A stretch of 64,000 nt of DNA from positions 2,211,357-2,275,356 of the forward strand of contig OW804097.1 of NCBI GenBank assembly GCA_942159475.1, in the 5' to 3' direction. This DNA is from Sthenelais limicola. Lineage: Eukaryota; Annelida; Polychaeta; Phyllodocida; Sigalionidae. The notes under the pieces are model-generated. The model searched no databases. It saw only the letters and a program-made list of their open reading frames with translations, and was not told the DNA's origin. A program made the position numbers and the translations under genes. Below are positions 1 through 10,850 of this stretch, piece after piece. Numbering within the stretch: position 1 is the stretch's first letter; each line of letters opens with the position of its first letter.

Positions 1-330
1 GGGGAGAGAGGGAGAGAGAAGAAGGGAGGGGATTAAGAGGAAGAGAGAGAGAAAGACAGAGAGAGGGGAGAGAGAAGGGAGAGAAAGAGAAGAGAGCTAG
101 GGACTAGAGCTAGAGGCACGGGAGGATGAGAAGAGAGGAGAAGAGAGGAGAAGGAGGAGGGTTGTAAAATGGGAGTAGTAAAAGAAAGTGGATGACGAAA
201 ACATAGAGATCTATAGGACAGCCATACAGACAGACAGCCAGACAGGAGAGATACTGGTAACACCTTCAGGAGTGTAACGTTACTTTTCCTAAGGTAACAA
301 ACACAGGTGCCCTGCCAACACCCTCCCGCC

Positions 331-366
331 CACTCCTCCCCCCTCCCCCCCCTCCCCCCGCCCCCT
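331..366 (-). other. Second G-run cluster, possible G-quadruplex
   Basis: The plus strand has successive C6, C8, C6 and C5 runs, giving G-tracts in the pre-mRNA of the F37C4.5-like gene. Confidence 0.45.
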
Positions 367-565
367 GCCAGCCTCCCACCACAAACACAGGCTGGCACCC
401 ACATGAAGGAGAATAGATTGGAGCATGACCGCTAGAGATGAGGAGGGGGAGGAGGAGGGGAGAGCGGGGGGAGAGAGGAGAGAAGGAGAGGGGAGGAATG
501 AGAGGAGGGGGGAGGAGGAGGAGCAATACACACACGTAATACACATGTAACCCACATGTAATACA

Positions 566-594
566 CCCCCCCCCCATCCCCCCGCCCCCCGCCC
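566..594 (-). other. Predicted G-quadruplex just inside the intron
   Basis: On the minus strand this is four or more runs of 3-10 G separated by 1-2 bases (the plus strand shows C10, CCCCCC, CCCCCC, CCC). It begins about 19 bases downstream of the 5' splice site. G-runs near donors are known intronic splicing enhancers; folding here is inferred. Confidence 0.55.
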
Positions 595-613
595 AACAAC
601 AACAACAACTGAC

Positions 614-1107
614 CGTATAGAATCCTTGTCCACACATGACGACACCTTCTTCAGTATCACCTCGTTCTCCCCCGGGCCGTAGGTTGGTTCCTGGAAGGAC
701 CGCGATATCTCGGCCCTGTCTAGGTACACTACCACCGTCTCCACTTTACAGTTCTGTATGTCCATGATACACCTGGGTATATTGTCCCGGGGTCTACTGG
801 TCGAACCCTCACAGTCGGACGAACTCTCCCCACCTCCAGCCTTCACTCCTCCATCCTCAGCCTCGGCCATGTTGACACTGTCCAAGAGCTTCTTGGCGAA
901 AGCACTGAAGTCTGTAGTGTTGCTGCTGCCTGGGCTTGTTGTGGTGGAGTGTAGTGGTCTGGTCGTTGTACCAGGGCCCGGGTGTTGGGGGCGAGTAGAT
1001 GTGCGCGGTCTCCCTGCTCCACTACCGGCCCCACACTCACCACCGCCCCGGCCCTGCTCCTCCACACGCCGCCCCACCGCCGCCCCGCGCTCCTCCCCGG
1101 CCATCAT
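614..1107 (-). CDS. First coding exon of F37C4.5-like protein (DUF4140/DUF4139 family), partial
   Basis: Reads leftward from an ATG-ATG pair at 1107; the 164 complete codons end at a GTCAGT donor (613 downward), phase 2. The first about 90 residues are low complexity, rich in G, R, T, P and S. They are followed by a Ser/Glu/Asp-rich linker and then a conserved block containing VVVYLDRAEISRSF and GENEVILKKVSS, which I recognise as the start of the DUF4140 domain of the C. elegans F37C4.5 / bacterial mucoidy-inhibitor (MuiA-like) family. The molecular function of that family is not established. The rest of the gene, including DUF4139, lies beyond the left edge. The reading frame is open further upstream but only from a GTG at 1122, so the ATG at 1107 (A at -3) is preferred. 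An internal in-frame ATG (MAEAEDGG) is a possible alternative start nearer the domain. Confidence 0.8.
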
Positions 1108-1330
1108 TCTCACCGCCGACACTAATTGTTCTCAGATTCGTGTAAAAAGTGTGGAGGGAAACTGAGTCTGGCGCGGTGACAAGCGCCGGTTCTGTAATGG
1201 GCCGGTAGCGGGGAAACACAGATATTATATGCGGTGTATTAGCCCGGTTAATGTACATAAGTATTTCCTGATATTAGCCCATATTTATTGTTGTTTTCTG
1301 CCTGATAACAGACCGCCGCCATATTGGGTG
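1010..1330 (-). promoter_or_regulatory. CpG-rich promoter region of the F37C4.5-like gene
   Basis: CpG-dense DNA covers the start codon region (about 1010-1215), unlike the AT-rich surroundings. A YY1-like motif (CGCCGCCATATTGGG) lies at 1314-1328. No TATA box is apparent. The start site cannot be placed. Confidence 0.4.
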
Positions 1331-1601
1331 CAGGGACCGGGAACACGTCTACTGTAGCGCACGCCCATGACGTCTGGTGGACAGCGGGAGAACTAGGATT
1401 GTCAGGTGCTGCCATCTGCCGAGAGACGAAGAAGGCACTAGCTTTGGGAAAATTAGCTGTTAACGAAAACAGTAAAGATGTAAAAATGGCACCGAGATGG
1501 CACTCTTGTACACTCTTGGAAGAACTTATAATCACAAAAAGTGATGTAATTTTCCTGCTTTTGTATTTGTAGGCAAAAAGAAATAAAAACAATTAAATAT
1601 A
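1331..1601. other. Non-coding flank, no supported feature
   Basis: An 82-codon frame at 1324-1572 has no recognisable family and is probably chance. I see nothing else. Confidence 0.4.
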
Positions 1602-1603
1602 TA

Positions 1604-1789
1604 CTGTAAACGTATTAATGTTCGCGCAGTATTTATTTTCGCGATTTTCGTAAATCCTGTGCGAACCTATAATTATTACATAAACAAAGTGTGAGGCTTC
1701 CTTGCTGCGCGAATTTAAATCCGCGCGAAAAGGTGTCAAAGTACTTAGTGCGCGAAAATTTATCCGCGCGAAAATAAATACGTTAACAG
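1604..1789 (+). mobile_element. MITE family 2, copy 1 (TA target duplication)
   Basis: Starts CTGTAAACGTATTAATG and ends with the near inverse (ATAAATACGTTAACAG), flanked on both sides by TA (1602-1603 and 1790-1791). The inside is CGCG-rich, with repeated GCGCGAAAAT motifs that pair with each other. A second copy in inverse orientation is at 59428-59637. The TA duplication suggests a Tc1/mariner-type transposase acting in trans. Confidence 0.75.
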
Positions 1790-1791
1790 TA

Positions 1792-2834
1792 ATATATCCG
1801 AAACGCTTTTAGAAAGGGATGATTAATATTGATGGCAGTAAAAGAGATTGTAGGCTAAATTAAGGAGACTGTAAGGAAGGGCAGTGGAAGGATAATTGAC
1901 CGCCAATAGTTAGTAATTACCTTTTCCAACTGACCTCATTATTATTCATGTTAATTACAATATTTCACTTGTCAACTTATTAATTATCGCCATTCATAAT
2001 TAATCATGGTTCAGGCAGTCAATTATTATTGACTTAATTTCTTGGTTATTTAATTGTCAATTTTCATAATGTAGACGAAGCTATGGAGTATGCAAATACA
2101 AGATAGAGTATCTTGCCCCTCTGGGTTCTGAGATAAAGCTAAAGGAGCTAAAGGAAGGTATGGTCATTTATATCAATACACTCTAGGTCCAAACCCTCAG
2201 ATCAGATAAGAATGGTATGTCAGCCTACTTCGCTAATCGGTTTCCTGGCCTAGGACTAGGCATTTTAATGGGAATGTAATGGCATTTTGTGGTCTTAATG
2301 GAATTATAATGGGACTTTGCGGTTTGAGGCGAGAGGCTTTCCCTTCATTTGAAGGGACTCTCTCAACTTTGGGTCTAGACTGAATACACATACTTGACCA
2401 TTAAGTATCACCAATGTTCAGAAGATATAGGTCAGGTAAAATAATTACATATTGTCAAAAATATTAAAGATAATATTATTAAGATGTGAAAAGAAGACTT
2501 TAATTCAGTTAAACATGGTATATTAAGTTTCTTATATAATAGATCGCAGTATGTCAAATATGTAGTGTGAATGCTTCTTAAGTATTATTTTCCTTGATAT
2601 ATACATATACTATCTCTCGTCACTAAGAGTATGATGGTAAAACTTGAAGAAAAATAAACTTCATAGAGATAATTGGTGTAATTCCAACAGTTAATTGCTC
2701 TCCCATGTTACTGTTTGCTAATCCACTCACTGGAAGTTTCTCCCTCACAGATTAACTGACACAAAAGTGGAAAATTTTCCCTCACTTAAAGCTGCTTTCT
2801 CAGCTATTACGACAAAACAAATCTTACCAAATTT
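1792..2834. other. AT-rich intergenic DNA
   Basis: About 1 kb with no open frame, RNA gene or repeat that I can support. Confidence 0.5.
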
Positions 2835-3607
2835 ACTCCTATTATGACTTATAGGACTGAATTTAGCAATATTCTGCTGCTGTTATATGTTTATACAAGA
2901 GTTACTCATATCATGACTTATAGGACTGGATTTATCAATATTCTGCTGCTGTTATATGTTTATACAAAAGTTACTCATATTATGACTTATAGGACTGCAT
3001 TTATCAATATTCTGCTGCTGTTATATGTTTATACAAGAGTTACTCATATTATGACTTATAGGACTGCATTTATCAATATTCTGCTGCTGTTATATTTTTA
3101 TACAAGAGTTACTCATATTATGACTTATAGGACTGCATTTATCAATATTCTGCTGCTGTTATATGTTTATACAAGAGTTACTCATATTATGACTTATAGG
3201 ACTGCATTTATCAATATTCTGCTGCTGTTATATGTTTATACAAGAGTTACTCATATTATGACTTATAGGACTGCATTTATCAATATTCTGCTGCTGTTAT
3301 ATGTTTATACAAGAGTCACACTTATTATGACTTATAGGACTGCATTTATCAATATTCTGCTGCTGTTATATGTTTATACAAGAGTTACTCATATTATGAC
3401 TTATAGGACTGCATTTATCAATATTCTGCTGCTGTTATATTTTTATACAAGAGTTACTCATTAAATTTTTATGACTTATAGGACTGAAGTTATCTATATT
3501 CTACTGCTGTTATATGCTAATACAAGAGTTACTCATATTATGACTTATAGGTCTGAATTTATCAATATTCTGCTGCTGTTATATGTTTATACAAAAGTTA
3601 CTTATAT
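2835..3607. repeat. 69-bp tandem array, about 11 copies
   Basis: The unit begins ATGACTTATAGGACTGCATT and ends TTACTCATATT. Copies differ at a few bases; one junction near 3462-3470 carries a small insertion. Because 69 is a multiple of 3, one frame stays open and would read as a repeated 23-residue hydrophobic peptide. There is no other sign of coding. Confidence 0.9.
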
Positions 3608-3809
3608 TAAGATTAAGATTAAAGCTGTCTCTACACCACTCCCGATACCGTATCCCGATACTGGCAACACTTGCGATCACCATTTTGTTCCCGATAGTAC
3701 AGATTTCCCCGATACAAGCAAGCACGTCGGGACCTGTTGGGAACGCCTCTACACTGGCGATGTTCGTTGGCCGACTGTCGGCGACGCACACAATATTTCA
3801 AACAAGCTC
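3608..3809. other. Unique spacer between two arrays
   Basis: About 200 bp of ordinary sequence containing a repeated CCCGATAC motif. No gene seen. Confidence 0.4.
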
Positions 3810-6800
3810 TCTGTCTCCCCTCCCTCTCTGTCTCTCCCCCCCTCTCTGTCTCTCCTCGGTCTCTCCTCCCTCTCTGTCTCTCCTCTGTCTCTCCTCCCTC
3901 TCTGTCTCTCCTCCCTCTCTGTCTCTCCTTCCTTTCTGTCTCTCCTTCCTCTGTCTCTCCTCCCTCTCTGTCTCTCCCCTGTCTCTCCTCCCTCTCTGTC
4001 TCTCCTCCCTCTCTGTCTCTCCTCCCTCTCTCTCCTCCCTCTCTGTCTCTCCTCCCTCTCTGTCTCTCCTTCCTTTCTGTCTCTCCTCCCTCTCTGTCTC
4101 TCCTTCCTTTCTGTCTCTCCTTCCTCTGTCTCTCCTCCCTCTCTGTCTCTCCTCCCTCTCTGTCTCTCCTTCCTTTCTGTCTCTCCTTCCTCTGTCTCTC
4201 CTCCCTCTCTGTCTCTCCCCTGTCTCTCCTCCCTCTCTGTCTCTCCTCCCTCTCTGTCTCTCCTTCCTCTCTGTCTCTCCTCCCTCTCTGTCTCTCCTCC
4301 CTCTCTGTCTCTCCTCGCTCTCTGTCTCTCCTCGCTCTCTGTCTCTCCTGTCTCTCCTCCCTCTCTGTCTCTCCTCCCTCTCTGTCTCTCCTTCCTCTCT
4401 GTCTCTCCTCTGTCTCTCCTCCCTCTCTGTCTCTCTCCCCTCTCTGTCTCTCTCCCCTCTCTGTCTCTCCTCCCTCTCTGTCTCTCCTCCCTCTCTGTCT
4501 CTCCTCCCTCTCTGTCTCTCCTTCCTTTCTGTCTCTCCTTCCTCTCTGTCTCTCCTCCCTCTCTCTCTCCTCCCTCTCTGTCTCTCCTCCCTCTCTGTCT
4601 CTCCTCCCTCTCTGTCTCTCCTCCCTCTCTGTCTCTCCTCCCTCTCTGTCTCTCCTTCCTTTCTGTCTCTCCTTCCTCTCTGTCTCTCCTCCCTCTCTGT
4701 CTCTCCTCCCTCTCTATCTCTCCTCCCTCTCTCCCTCTCTGTCTCTCCTCTGTTTCTCCCCTCTCTGTCTCTTTCCCCTCTCTGTCTCTCCTCCCTCTCT
4801 GTCTCTCCTCCCTCTCTGCCTCTCCTTCCTCTCTGTCTCTCCTCCCTCTCTGTCTCTCCTCCCTCTCTATCTCTCCTCCCTCTCTCCTCTCCCCTCCCTC
4901 TCTGTCTCTCCTTCCTTTCTGTCTCTCCTTCCTCTGTCTCTCCTCCCGCTCTGTCTCTCCTCCCTCTCTGTCTCTCCCCCCTCTCTGTCTCTCCTCCCTC
5001 TCTGTCTCTCCTCCCTCTCTGTCTCTCCTCCCTCTCTGCCTCTCCTCCCTCTCTGTCTCTCCTCCCTCTCTCTCCCTCCTCCCTCTCTCCTCTGTCTCTC
5101 CTCCCTCTCTCTCCCTCCTCCCTCTCTCTCTCATCTCCCTCTGTCTCTCCTCCCTCTCTCTCTCTCCTCCCTCTCTGTCTCTCCTCCCTCTCTGTCTCTC
5201 CTCCCTCTCTGTCTCTCCTCCCTCTCTGTCTCTCCTCCCTCTCTGTCTCTCCTCCCTCTCTGCCTCTCCTCCCTCTCTGTCTCTCCTCCCTCTCTCTCCC
5301 TCCTCCCTCTCTGTCTCTCCTCCCTCTCTGTCTCTCCTCCCTCTCTGTCTCTCCTTCCTTTCTGTCTCTCCTTCCTCTCTGTCTCTCCTCCCTCTCTGTC
5401 TCTCCTTCCTTTCTGTCTCTCCTTCCTCTCTGTCTCTCCTCCCTCTCTGTCTCTCCTCCCTCTCTATCTCTCCTCCTTCTCTCCCTCTCTGTCTCTCCTC
5501 TGTTTCTCCCCTCTCTGTCTCTCCTCCCTCTCTGTCTCTCCTCCCTCTCTGTCTCTCCTCCCTCTCTGCCTCTCCTTCCTCTCTGTCTCTCCTCCCTCTC
5601 TGTCTCTCCTCCCTCTCTATCTCTCCTCCCTCTCTCCCTCTCTGTCTCTCCTCCCTCTCTGTCTCTCCTCCCTCTCTGTCTCTCCTCCCTCTCTGTCTCT
5701 CCTTCCTCTCTGTCTCTCCTCCCTCTCTGTCTCTGTCTCTCCTCCCTATCTGTCTCTCCTCCCTCTCTGTCTCTCCTCCCTCTCTGTCTCTGTCTCTCCT
5801 CCCTCTCTGTCTCTCCTCCCTCTCTGTCTCTCCTCCCTCTCTCTCCCTCCTCCCTCTCTGTCTCTCCTCCCTCTCTGTCTCTCCTCCCTATCTGTCTCTG
5901 TCTCTCCTCCCTCTCTGTCTCTCCTCCCTCTCTGTCTCTCCTCCCTCTCTCTCCCTCCTCCCTCTCTCTCCCTCCTCCCTCTCTCTCTCATCTCCCTCTG
6001 TCTCTCCTCCCTCTCTCTCTCCTCCCTCTCTGTCTCTCCTCCCTCTCTGTCTCTCCTCCCTCTCTGTCTCTGTCTCTCCTCCCTCTCTGTCTCTCCTCCC
6101 TCTCTGTCTCTCCTCCCTCTCTGTCTCTCTCCTCCCTCTCTGTCTCTCCTCCCTCTCTGTCTCTCCTCCCTCTCTATCTCTCCTCCCTCTCTCTCTCCTC
6201 CCTCTCTGTCTCTCCTCCCTCTCTGTCTCTCCTCCCTCTCTGTCTCTCCTCCCTCTCTGTCTCTCCTCCCTCTCTGTCTCTCCTCCCTCTCTGTCTCTCC
6301 TCCCTCTCTCTCCCTCCTCTCTCTCTGTCTCTCCTCCCTCTCTGTCTCTCCTCCCTCTCTGTCTCTCCTCCCTCTCTCTCTCCTCCCTCTCTGTCTCTCC
6401 TCCCTCTCTCTCTCCTCCCTCTCTGTCTCTCCTCCCTCTCTGTCTCTCCTCCCTCTCTGTCTCTCCTCCCTCTCTGCCTCTCCTCCCTCTCTGTCTCTCC
6501 TCCCTCTCTCTCCCTCCTCCCTCTCTCTCTCATCTCCCTCTGTCTCTCCTCCCTCTCTGTCTCTCCTCCCTCTCTGTCTCTCCTCCCTCTCTCTCCCTCC
6601 TCCCTCTCTCTCTCATCTCCCTCTGTCTCTCCTCCCTCTCTCTCTCCTCCCTCTCTGTCTCTCCTCCCTCTCTGTCTCTCCTCCCTCTCTGTCTCTGTCT
6701 CTCCTCCCTCTCTGTCTCTCCTCCCTCTCTGTCTCTCCTCCCTCTCTCTCTCCTCCCTCTCTGTCTCTCCTTCCTCTCTGTCTCTCCTCCCTCTCTGTCT

Positions 6801-7872
6801 CTGTCTCTCCTCCCTCTCTGTCTCTCCTCCCTCTCTGTCTCTCCTCCCTCTCTCTCTCCTCCCTCTCTGTCTCTCCTCCCTCTCTGTCTCTCCTCCCTCT
6901 CTGTCTCTGTCTCTCCTCCCTCTCTGTCTCTCCTCCCTCTCTGTCTCTCCTCCCTCTCTCTCTCCTCCCTCTCTGTCTCTCCTCCCTCTCTGTCTCTCCT
7001 CCCTCTCTGTCTCTGTCTCTCCTCCCTCTCTCTCCCTCCTCTCTCTCTGTCTCTCCTCCCTCTCTCTCCCTCCTCCCTCTCTCTCTCATCTCCCTCTGTC
7101 TCTCCTCCCTCTCTCTCTCCTCCCTCTCTGTCTCTCCCCCCTCTCTCTCTCTCCTCCCTCTGTCTCTCCTCCCTCTCTGTCTCTCCCCCCTCTCTCTCTC
7201 TCCTCCCTCTCTCTCTCCTCCCTCTCTGTCTCTCCCCCCTCTCTCTCTCTCCTCCCTCTCTCCCTCCTCCCTCTCTCTCTCATCTCCCTCTGTCTCTCCT
7301 CCCTCTCTCTCTCCTCCCTCTCTGTCTCTCCCCCCTCTCTCTCTCTCCTCCCTCTCTCTCTCCTCCCTCTCTGTCTCTCCCCCCTCTCTCTCTCTCCTCC
7401 CTCTCTGTCTCTCCTCCCTCTCTCTCTCCTCCCTCTCTGTCTCTCCCCCCTCTCTCTCTCTCCTCCCTCTGTCTCTCCTCCCTCTCTGTCTCTCCTCCCT
7501 CTCTGTCTCTCCTCTCTCTCTGTCTCCCTCCCTCTCTGTCTCTCCTTCCTCTCTGTCTCTCCTCTGTCTCTCCTCCCTCTCTGTCTCTCCTCTGTCTCTC
7601 CCCCCTCTCTGTCTCTCCTCCCTCTCTGTCTCTCCTCCCTCTCTCTCTCTCCTCCCTCTGTCTCTCCTCCCTCTCTGTCTCTCCTCCCTCTCTGTCTCTC
7701 CTCCCTCTCTGCCTCTCTGTCTCCCCTCCCTCTCTGTCTCTCCTTCCTCTCTGTCTCTCCTCTGTCTCTCCTCCCTCTCTGTCTCTCCTCCCTCTCTCTC
7801 TCCTCCCTCTGTCTCTCCTCCCTCTCTGTCTCTCCTCCCTCTCTGTCTCTCCTCTGCCTCTCCTCTGTTTCT
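3810..7872 (+). repeat. 4-kb polypyrimidine minisatellite (CTCCCTCTCTGTCTCT)n
   Basis: Almost wholly C and T apart from one G per unit (and rare A). Units of about 17 bp with many indel variants build local higher-order patterns. All three plus-strand frames stay open as Ser/Leu/Pro repeats and the minus strand reads as Arg/Glu/Gly repeats, so the long frames here are artefacts of composition. The purine-pyrimidine asymmetry favours triplex (H-DNA) formation. Confidence 0.9.
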
Positions 7873-8991
7873 CTCTACAACAAGTTAATCATAGCTTAAC
7901 AAGCTTTATAACATACAGTGATACAGTGTACTGGTGTTGCTCCCGCGCTGTTAGACTGTTGCTACTGGCGCACACGTGCCATCACAATACCTGACTACTG
8001 TAGTACAAGCTTGCTCACCACCCACCTGAGTGTGGAGAGAGAGCCACAAGCTCCTCAAGTCTCGACCTGTCTCACCCTCTCAGTGTCTAATAGTCTACAG
8101 GTGCAACTTTCATGTACGCTTTCTCTGATGTACAATGTACATCATTCCTTGTCTGGGGCTAATATACATTATTCAGTAAAGCTTTGTTTACATTGCCTAA
8201 GTTGTGTTTGTCATCCCCCCCCCCCCCCACCACACGCACACAGGTGAAAGTTAAGTAACGTAGGGAAACAAATCTTTTTTAAAAAAAACAAAAAAAACCC
8301 CTTAAAATGCATATTTCTCTCGTTTAAAAAACTATTTTTATGACATGAACATTATTTGTTGGTGTGGGTGTGTGGGTGCGGTGAGTAGTGCGGGGGGGGG
8401 GGTGTAAATGAGGGTGAGGGGCGGGTTAAATGGACCAACACTTATCGACGTGTAGTGTTTGCTGCTGAGCACATCTGTCATACAGTAGTCCCCAGTACTG
8501 CTGCATTATCCGGCCTGGCGTACGGTGGATTATATTAATGTAATACACACTGGTTACTAACCCTGCCGTGCATACTCAGGTCAACCAACAGACCAGTTAT
8601 TATCGTATAGCTGAATAATGGCTACTGTCACACTCATATAGACCTGTGGTGTAGGAGGAGTTACTATAGGGAGTCTGGAGGCCTGTCTGGTGGAGTCCCA
8701 CTGTCTCTAGGAATAAGGTGAGTCGGTGTACATTACATGTGTTTGGCTTTGATTCTGTATTTGGTATCACAGCTTGTATACAGCAATCGTCAGGTGACAA
8801 TTGGATTGAATTATAAAATTGGATTGAATTATAAACCATTAATTGAGATCAATAACCAATAGATGTTATTTATATATAACGAGATGTGGGCAATGGTTAG
8901 GTACAGAGTAACCTTGGTCTTCCACCCACTGCCGATTGTTGTGTTTATGTCGGTCTATGTGTTGTTGATTGCATGCTGACAGGGACTATAT
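7873..8991. other. Intergenic DNA with simple sequence
   Basis: Contains a C15 run followed by CACACG (8213-8241), an A-rich patch (8279-8300), GGGTGTGG/G10 simple sequence (8359-8404), and a direct repeat of TTGGATTGAATTATAAA (8801-8835). No gene recognised. Confidence 0.45.
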
Positions 8992-9229
8992 GGGTCAGAT
9001 TTTCAGAAAATGTACAATTGGCAGCTGTATATATATTTAGTAAATTCTCCTAAATTAGGCTGCAATTTGGTCAATACTAGGTAAATACGAGTATATTTGG
9101 CATTGCATTGATTCTAGTAATCTGTTTGGTTAGGTTGAACTGTGTTTTGAACTTTATTTTCGTCTGAAATTAGGGTTATTTGAGAAGATTGGTGAAAGTG
9201 AATTGTACATTTTCTGAAAATCTGACACA
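8992..9229 (+). mobile_element. MITE family 1, copy A
   Basis: Begins TGGGTCAGATTTTCAGAAAA and ends with its inverse (TTTTCTGAAAATCTGAC); about 240 bp. The interior shared with other copies includes GGCAGCT, TAGTAAATTCT and GGCATTGCATTGATTC. Flanked on the left by TATA. Confidence 0.75.
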
Positions 9230-9245
9230 CATGCATATGGGCGAG

Positions 9246-9476
9246 GAGTCAGTAAATGTACGATCGCCAGCTCTACACTTTTAGTAAATTCTGCTGACAA
9301 ATGGTTGAGAAGTTATCACTACTGGGTGGGCTTACATCTGGGTATATTTAATTGGTATTGTGTGTTGAATCAAGTTATTTTTTCGTTTTTGTTGAATTTT
9401 ATTTCTAACCTAATATTTTGTCTTAGATTTGTGTGATTTGATAGGATTGGTGAAAGTACACTTTCTAAAGACTCGA
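9246..9476 (+). mobile_element. MITE family 1, degenerate copy
   Basis: Keeps the order GTCAG, ATGTAC, CAGCTCTACAC, TTTAGTAAATTCTGCT ... GGTATTG ... GATTGGTGAAAGTACACTTTCT, but both termini are eroded. It lies immediately after copy A. Confidence 0.5.
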
Positions 9477-9559
9477 TGTATTATTATATATATTTTTTTA
9501 AAAACAAACTTTATTTCCATTTTTTTTGTATACAGTCTACAAAAATACTATTTAATATT

Positions 9560-9770
9560 TGTCAGAATGTGTACAATTGGTCTTCACTAATTCTCTCGAA
9601 TAAACCCAAATTTATGACAAAAGTGAGGTGAGAAATACGGTTCAACCGCACAGATCTTTCAAAGATTTCTTTTATAGCAATATACTCAGATATGCCCAAT
9701 ATTTATAATTTCTCAGCCTGATAAATTCAGCAGAATTTACTGAATGTGTGTTACTGATTGTACATTTGGC
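9560..9770 (-). mobile_element. MITE family 1, degenerate copy, inverted
   Basis: Inverse orientation: GTCAGAATGTGTACAATTGG at one end, then AATAAACCCAAATTTATGAC, CAGCAGAATTTACT and TGTACATTTGG. Third copy within 0.8 kb. Confidence 0.45.
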
Positions 9771-9827
9771 GTTGTTCGTTATATATTTTTTTTAAATTTA
9801 AAATTATATTCATGGAAACTTATATTT

Positions 9828-10850
9828 ATGAGTCACAAATGATATTTTCTAAAGTGTTTATTTTACAAGATCACTTTATTGTAATGATCTGATTTTTGGA
9901 GAGTTTATTACTTATAGTCATATCGACCGATGTATCAAATTTCAGGACAATGTATGTAATAAATCCTTTCGCTTTAAAGGTCCTTATATGGACTATATTT
10001 AGTTACTTTACTGTTTATAGCCCCCCAGAAATATTGGAAACCTTTTTTTTCAAAATGAAAATATCAAACTTAAAATCTAAAAATACTTATTACATTATTA
10101 GACTGTTTACTATCATTGGAATCGGCTTGATCTCATCTTTTCAAATATAATGGTATCTCAAAATCCGTTTTTTCAGCTTATGACTCATTTTCCTGAAACA
10201 CATCACATGTAAGTGATCTATGTTATATGCTGTTATCTATGTCTATTTAGTGTGTAGAATCCCAGGTGCCAGGTGTGAAAAACAACATTATCTTATCTTA
10301 TCAGCCCGCCAGCCCATTAGCCCAGGCCCTGAGCCCGGCCCACGTTTTCACACCATTAACACCATTTCACACCATTAACACCATTTCACACCATTAACAC
10401 CATTTCACACCCTTATGTTTACTGACAGCTGATGTGATCCATTTAAGCAAAATAAGTCATAAGTCGCAAAATATGGATTTTAAGATATCACCTTATTTGA
10501 AAAGAGGAGATCAAGGTGATTCTTATGATAGTAAACACTAGGACGGCTAAAATGTATTTCTATGTTTTAAGTTGATATTTTTATTTTTGAAAAAAAGTAA
10601 TTTTGCAATGTTTCTGAGCGGCCAATTACTAGTAAATAAACTAAATATACTCCATACGAAGGCTTTCAAAACCCAAGGGTATATATTCAATACAATATCC
10701 TGAAATTTTTCACATTGATTTATGTGACTATAAGTGCTAAACCAACTAAAAATCAGAACATTTCAATAAAGAGATCTTGTGAAAAAACCACTTTGAAAAA
10801 TATCAAAAAAATATCAATTTTGCGACTTGTGACTCATTTTCCTAGAACAC
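9828..10850. mobile_element. Long fold-back (inverted-repeat) element
   Basis: The left arm (about 9828-10210) is the diverged reverse complement of the right arm (about 10428-10850). Matched blocks include ATGAGTCACAA, CTTTATTG..ATG.TCTGATTTTT, AAATTTCAGGA, GTTTACTATCAT and TGATCTC.TCTTTTCAAATA. The roughly 215-bp loop holds a short (CCATTAACACCATTTCACA)n array. No transposase frame is seen, so this is a non-autonomous fold-back type element. Confidence 0.65.
10344..10411. repeat. Short tandem repeat in the fold-back loop
   Basis: About three and a half copies of a 20-bp unit containing ACACCATTAACACCATTTC. Confidence 0.75.

Larger units (their letters stand above)
1..613 (-). other. Intron 1 (5' part) of the F37C4.5-like gene
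   Basis: No coding exon is visible. On the plus strand 1-180 and 430-525 are G/A-rich simple sequence (GAGAGA, GGAGGA). C-runs at 331-366 and 566-594 become G-runs on the transcribed (minus) strand. The donor GTCAGT lies at 613-608 and is followed by (TGT)n. Confidence 0.65.

Noticed and set aside
289..1122. F37C4.5-like frame extended to 1122 and on through 289
   Set aside because: The codon at 1122 is GTG, and past 614 the frame reads through a clear donor into G-rich intron. The supported coding part is 614-1107.
1324..1572. 82-codon plus-strand frame opposite the CpG promoter
   Set aside because: No recognised family and no splice or polyadenylation context; chance is sufficient.
2844..3464. 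Repeated 23-residue hydrophobic frame in the 69-bp array as a membrane protein
   Set aside because: A 69-bp unit gives an open frame by arithmetic. No unique flanking coding sequence or homology.
3471..7994. Long Ser/Leu/Pro and Arg/Glu/Gly frames in the pyrimidine tract
   Set aside because: All three frames of the strand are open at once, which is what low-complexity sequence gives. No start context, domain or exon signal.
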